From NCBI RefSeq assembly GCF_963855985.1, contig NC_087110.1:8919001-8983000 (forward strand): a DNA stretch of 64,000 nt, read 5' to 3'. Position numbers and translations under genes: made by a program. Source of the stretch: Ostrinia nubilalis (lineage: Eukaryota > Arthropoda > Insecta > Lepidoptera > Crambidae). Numbering within the stretch: the stretch's first letter is position 1; each line of letters starts with the position of its first letter. The notes beneath the pieces were generated by a model. The model ran no database searches. It worked only from the letters and a program-made list of their open reading frames with translations, and was not told the origin of the DNA. Below, in pieces: positions 39,801 through 45,800 of the stretch.

Positions 39801-42800
39801 AGTAACATTATTATCTATAGCCTTATGTACCGTTATAAGTGACTTGCTGCAACTGGCCGTTACTTTATCAATTACGCTACTAATACCATCTCATGTTTCA
39901 GCATTACCCAACTAACATGTGACTAACCGATCGTCTTTGTTTCACGCAGGCCGGACCCGCTGGCTTCCTCAAAAGCTTTTTCTAAGTTAGTTCTTCGCAC
40001 CAAGACTGTCGTTAATTTATTTGCTCTTTTAGTTTCTATTACTTTTCTTTCACCGTCGATGACTAAAATTCCGTAAGCGGCAACTCCCAGTTCCACATTA
40101 AAATTATCAATTATAAGCTAAATCGCAATCTCGTATTAAGTAATGTTATCGGTATTTATATTGACGAAGTGTTCAGATAATAATAACATTCATAATGTTG
40201 ATTCCAACGGCCATATACAGACGTTACTTTCAATTGGATCATGTATTCAGCACACAAGTAATATTAGTTTAGCGATAATTTCTAAGTGATGTTTAATGAA
40301 ACATTAAGTAATCGTGTTCAGCGGGAATAATTTTTTAAGTATTGATATAAAAAATAATAATGTAAAACTGTTAAGTAAACATGTATTTAGATGAAGTAAG
40401 TTGTCCACTAAATAGTCGATGTTACCCAGCTTTCAATCTTGTTATGCGAGATATCGAATAACTATAATAAAAATTGAATCTATGTTGACCTATCTCGAGT
40501 TATTTTTGAGTTTATATTGTTGAATTTTGTTGTTGAAGTATAAAAGAGTTTTATTTGTATTAATTTTTATTTTGTTTTTGAACTCCGTTAACCCCGGTAG
40601 GATTTGAGCAGAGCAAGGCAAAGTGAGATTATGGCTATCAATGATCTGACGCAGACGTTGAGAGATAAGGATCATTTGAAATCTAGATTGGAGGAAAATA
40701 AGATGAGGGTGATAGATCTAGAAATAGAGCTGAATGAATCGTCGCTGATATTATCCGAGCTACTGAAGATCTCGAAAGGTCAGGAGCCGAGTAATATACA
40801 GAGAAGTAAAAGCTTTTTTGAGCTGCAGAAGAGTGGTAAGGTAGCAGAGAGGCTGGACAAATGCAAATTCAGCAAAAGCCAGAACGATATCGACGGCATG
40901 CTGGATAGAAACCAGATGCCAAATGTTCAGAAGCTGACCAGAAAAATCAGTGAAATGTCTAAAGAAATAGCTGTGAAGAATTCTAAGATAATAGAGCAAC
41001 AGAGATGTGTGTCCATATTAGAAGAGGCATTGAGAGAAAATAATAACATTGCAGAGTTTGAGCAGCTTCTGGCTGTGGTAAGAAGTAAAGATGAAAGGAT
41101 AAATGAACTGGAGCAGATCATTAACAAGAAAGCGGGGGTGACTATAGCTGATTACAAAGACAAAAGAATATTGGAGTTGGAAGACGCTTTGAAGGAATCG
41201 TTTATGATTGCAGCCGAGAGAGAAAAGGTTTTCTATGAAGAAGAACAAAGGCGTATTGAAACTCTGCAAAAGGTAATTACCTATGTACTTTATTGACTTT
41301 AATAAAGATAGCTGTTGAATAAGTTAAAAATACTACTTTACAAATTTTTTGAAAGTTTATTAAAGCTATGATGTATCCTTGCGAATGAGTAATTTAACAG
41401 AGGTATATTCTCAGTTTTTGTTTTATATTTGTAACTTTAATTTATGCCCTTCTAGTCAGCGTGGAGTGTAGAACAAATTCTCCATTTGTCTCTGGTAAAT
41501 TGGAGACTAAGTACTCCTGCAGTGGAGTCTAAATCATCTGATGGTAATAATGATTTAAACATTGTAGATGAAAAAGATGGAGCAGCGGATCCGATCGCTG
41601 CAGAATGCTTCAGCGATGAGCTGCGAGACGTGCGCGCCGCTGCTGCAGCGCTTGCAGCGGCTGGAGGCGTCGGTGCACGACTCGAGGGCTAAGAGGGACG
41701 GCGTGCTGCGCACTTTAGCACGCCTTGTGTAAGTTGATATTTTTGATCCCATTCCTTTTTGAGTACCTCAGAATGGGGCAATCAAATTTCTAGGTATGAA
41801 CCTAGAAATTTGATTATGATGAATGATCATCAGATATGATTGATGTTGAATGATGTAGCATGAGTTCAGAATGATATTGCCAATTTTTACTGGTTTTCGC
41901 ATAATTTCCTGTTTTGTAAATTAACATTTTTTAAGTAAACCAAACTTGGTTCTACATTATGGATCATTTACACGGAACTAATCAATTAGGTGGATCCATT
42001 AAGACAACTTTTATTTATCTACATAGTTCTGGTAAGCCAACTTGTGTCTTAGGCCCTATTTAAACTGTGACTTTTATCGCCATAATGGATAGATGCTGTC
42101 ACGCATTAGTACAAGTTCAATTCAACGCTACAGTTAGGCCTGCTTCTGCATCGCAACAGTATCGCGACTGTATCGATGCTAAAAATAGCGCAAGTAAAGG
42201 TGGACTATTTTGCGACTGCATCGCGACTGCATTGCTGCTAAAAGTCGCAGTGTGTAAAGCACCTAAAGACCACTAACATGGCACGGACGGTTTTATTAAG
42301 AGAGTCGTGCGTGATTCTGTAGTGGAAACCAAGTGACCTGATTATGATGATTCATAATATCTTTCAGTCAGAACATTCTAGAAGAACTGATCACGGAGAA
42401 GGACAACCACATCGCGGAGCTGGAGATCAAGGGCGTGCTTGACGAGAGCGAGACGGCGAGATGCGACGCGCTCAAGAACGAGCGGGACAGACTGCTCAAT
42501 AGGCTTAAGATTGAGGTAAAGTAAAGTGGCCTTTCTGAGCCCCGATTACGGTAATATTTAACGTCTCCAATCCAGACACGCTTCTCGATTCTGCGATACG
42601 ATTGGTCGTTCAACAGCGTACGTCAGCTGTTTTGACCAATCGTATTGCAGAATCAGAAACGCGTCTGGATTGTAGACGTTAATAAAAGTTACCGTAATCG
42701 GGGCTCAGACTAGTACAGTAAATGCTTGCAGTTCTTGTAGTACATTAATGTACAGAAACGAAACCACTGATTTCTATTCATTCATTCCACTGTCTAATGC

Positions 42801-45800
42801 AAAAGTTACTGTTTGTCTGTCTGCTATACCGTTCCACGCCTTAGGACCTAGGACTTAAATGTGACTCTTGGTGTTGCGAAAATTAAACTTGAAGGAGTTA
42901 AGAATTATCGGATGAAAGATTGCATTGGAAATCATCGTCTTCATACTAGTGTTTTCATTAGATGGCATAACAATGCCCGTGGTACAGCCAAAGCTGATTT
43001 CTTAAACACCATACTGGCCTTCTTATAGCACATCAATTAAGGGTGTCCGTGGAAGACCATCGTTTTTTGAGATGGCCCTTACGAGCATGTCATGATAAAT
43101 GCTGAGCCTGTTGGCATAGTTCGTTTCAGCCAAATGACGTCCACTGCTGGACAAAGGCCTCCTCCAAGGTTTTCCACAATGCACGGTCCTGCGCTGCCCG
43201 CATCCAGGCTCTTCCCGCGACCTTTACGAGATCGTCGGTCCACCTAGTAGGAGGCCTTCCCACGCTACGTCTTCCAGCCCGTGGTCGCCACTCGAGAACT
43301 TTCCTGCCCCAACGGCCATCGTCTCTACGAGCTATGTGCCCCGCCCACTGCCACTTGGTTTTAGCAATTCTGCGAGCTATGTCGGTCACTTTGGTTCTCC
43401 TGCGGATCTCCTCATTTCTGATTCGATCACGCAGGGAAACTCCAAGCATGGTTGGCATAGTAACCTACCTATTATTGTCAATTTGTCATGCAACTATTTA
43501 TTTACTAAATATTTTAATCACTCAGGTGTTTTAGTGTGCCAAATAAATGTATTTTCTTTCCTTCTTATTCTGTTTTTATTTATGGTTACAGAATGAGAGG
43601 ATAGTGGAACTGGAGCGCGAGGTGTACCAGGAGCCCACGCCGCCGCGGAGCCTGCTGCCGATCGACCTGACGCTGGCCGACGGGCTGCTGGCCGACCACA
43701 ATGTAATAGTCTGGGTATTGTACTGCGAATATTGAGAATGGGTTTGGAATTTGGATTTTTGGACATGCTGGCTTTGTTAGTTGAGTTGCATTAACCAATA
43801 ATTCAGTTCAGTACCTCTAGCATGAACAACTTTCGTCTTCGAATCGTTTGCGTGTTCGACAAAACTCGATACTCAACCTTCGAATTAAACGATTACGTGA
43901 CAATTTTGATTGTCGAAATAAGTTTCGTGCAACCACTTTTCTCATACTAAGTTCACTTTACGACACGTTCACAAGGACGCAGTTGTAATTTTCGTACTAA
44001 ATCTTTTGATGGCGATTCGAATACGCAATCGAATCGAACTCGAAAGTGTTTCGTGCTAGCCGTACAGATACAAATTATGTAGTGTTCATTTCGAGAATTA
44101 CTGATTTTAGCGGAAACATTCCGATTTTCTGGTCAAACAACTTTGAGTTATTTATACATTGGCTTTCTTTTAGTTGGATAGTTGCATTAATGATAGATAG
44201 ATAGATAGATAGATAAAACGTTTATTTGCATAACAGAAACACACATTACAAACAGAAAGTACCAAAAGTAGGACAAAATAGTACCCTCAGGACAATATGA
44301 CATGGTATGGTAAGACAGAAATAAAAAGAAAAAAAATCATTATGACATACAATATAGGTACACACTTTATACAGAAATGTGTGTCGCAGCAATGCAAAAC
44401 GGCAATAGCTCAGTAATTGGTTTACTTAAAAGCAAACCACTGATTTTCAGCTATAGCCTAAGGACGAAAGAACGCGCGTAACACGTCAACGTGACGGTTG
44501 GGGTGTGGTGAGTTTAAGTACATAAATATAACTAAATAGATTAAGATATTTATGATAAAGAGGAAAGGAGAAAATACACTGATAAAAATAATATAAAAAT
44601 AAAAATTATGCAAATTATGCCAGGGTTCAACAAAACAACCACGCATGAAACCACTGGACCAGATCAGAAACCACTACCAAGGCGCAATCAGGTTACAGGT
44701 TTTTGCGACTCCAATAATGCAGATTTAAGCAGAGTCTTAAATGCATGCTTTGATTTGGCCGCTCTTATTGGAGGTGGTATATTGTTCCAACACTTAGTAG
44801 CCTGGTAGCGGAAACTGCCTGTGAAACCTACAGTTCTGTGCTTGTGCATCGCTAGGGGTACACGGGCAGATCTGGGCAGACCAGGCCCGTAACGCCTATG
44901 GAAATCAGAAAACCTCAGTTTAGCATGCAGGTACTCGGGACTTTCTAGCGAAACGAGATCGAACATAAGGGTGGCCATATGTAGCCTTCTGCGGGATTCC
45001 ATATTCAGCATGGACGCACTATTTAGAAACGGTGATACATGTGTTCGTGGAGGTATATTAAAGCAAAAACGGGCACATGCGTTTTGCACACGTTGTATCA
45101 TGCGTTTCGTTTTACTCAAGAGGCGTGGCCCGTACACGAGGTCACCATAATTAAGTCGTGACAATACCAGCGATTCGCAGAGTACGATACGCGACTTTTC
45201 GGACAAAAGATTACGGACCTTGTATAAAATCTTCAGTCGATAGAAACAGCTTCTGACGAGACCCAGCACATGGCTCTCGAAGCGCAAACCAGCGTCAAAA
45301 ACGTTGCCCAGATTTCTCGTTTCCTTAACCATCTCAATAACTGTGTCCATAATTTTTACTACAGGATCAGCGTTCACAATCCTTTCAGTCAACTAACTAA
45401 GACAATTAATTAAAAATTCAGACAATTAACTAATCATTCAGCCACATTTTTCTTAAAATGCAACCGAATTCTAGAGATAAAAATAGTGCATTTTCTGATC
45501 CTCAATGAAGTGTGGGTAAAGTTATAATTGCTTTGACACTGAGTTGGTCGGCAAGTGGCCCTATACTGGGAAGTGTAAAGGCGCCTTTAAAAAGTCTAAT
45601 TGCAAAAAAGTGACGTCATCGTTATCTAGACAACGCATCAAAAGTTCATGTCAATTGATTGGTAGTGTCAATTAGGTACCCACCTTATTTTTAAGAGTGT
45701 GTGTGTGTAGCGTGTGTGCTATAAAACAATGTTAGTTTGAAACTGTTTCATAAAATCAGAAGCTACCAGGGTTCCATTGCAGTTCAGGATTATTGACATA

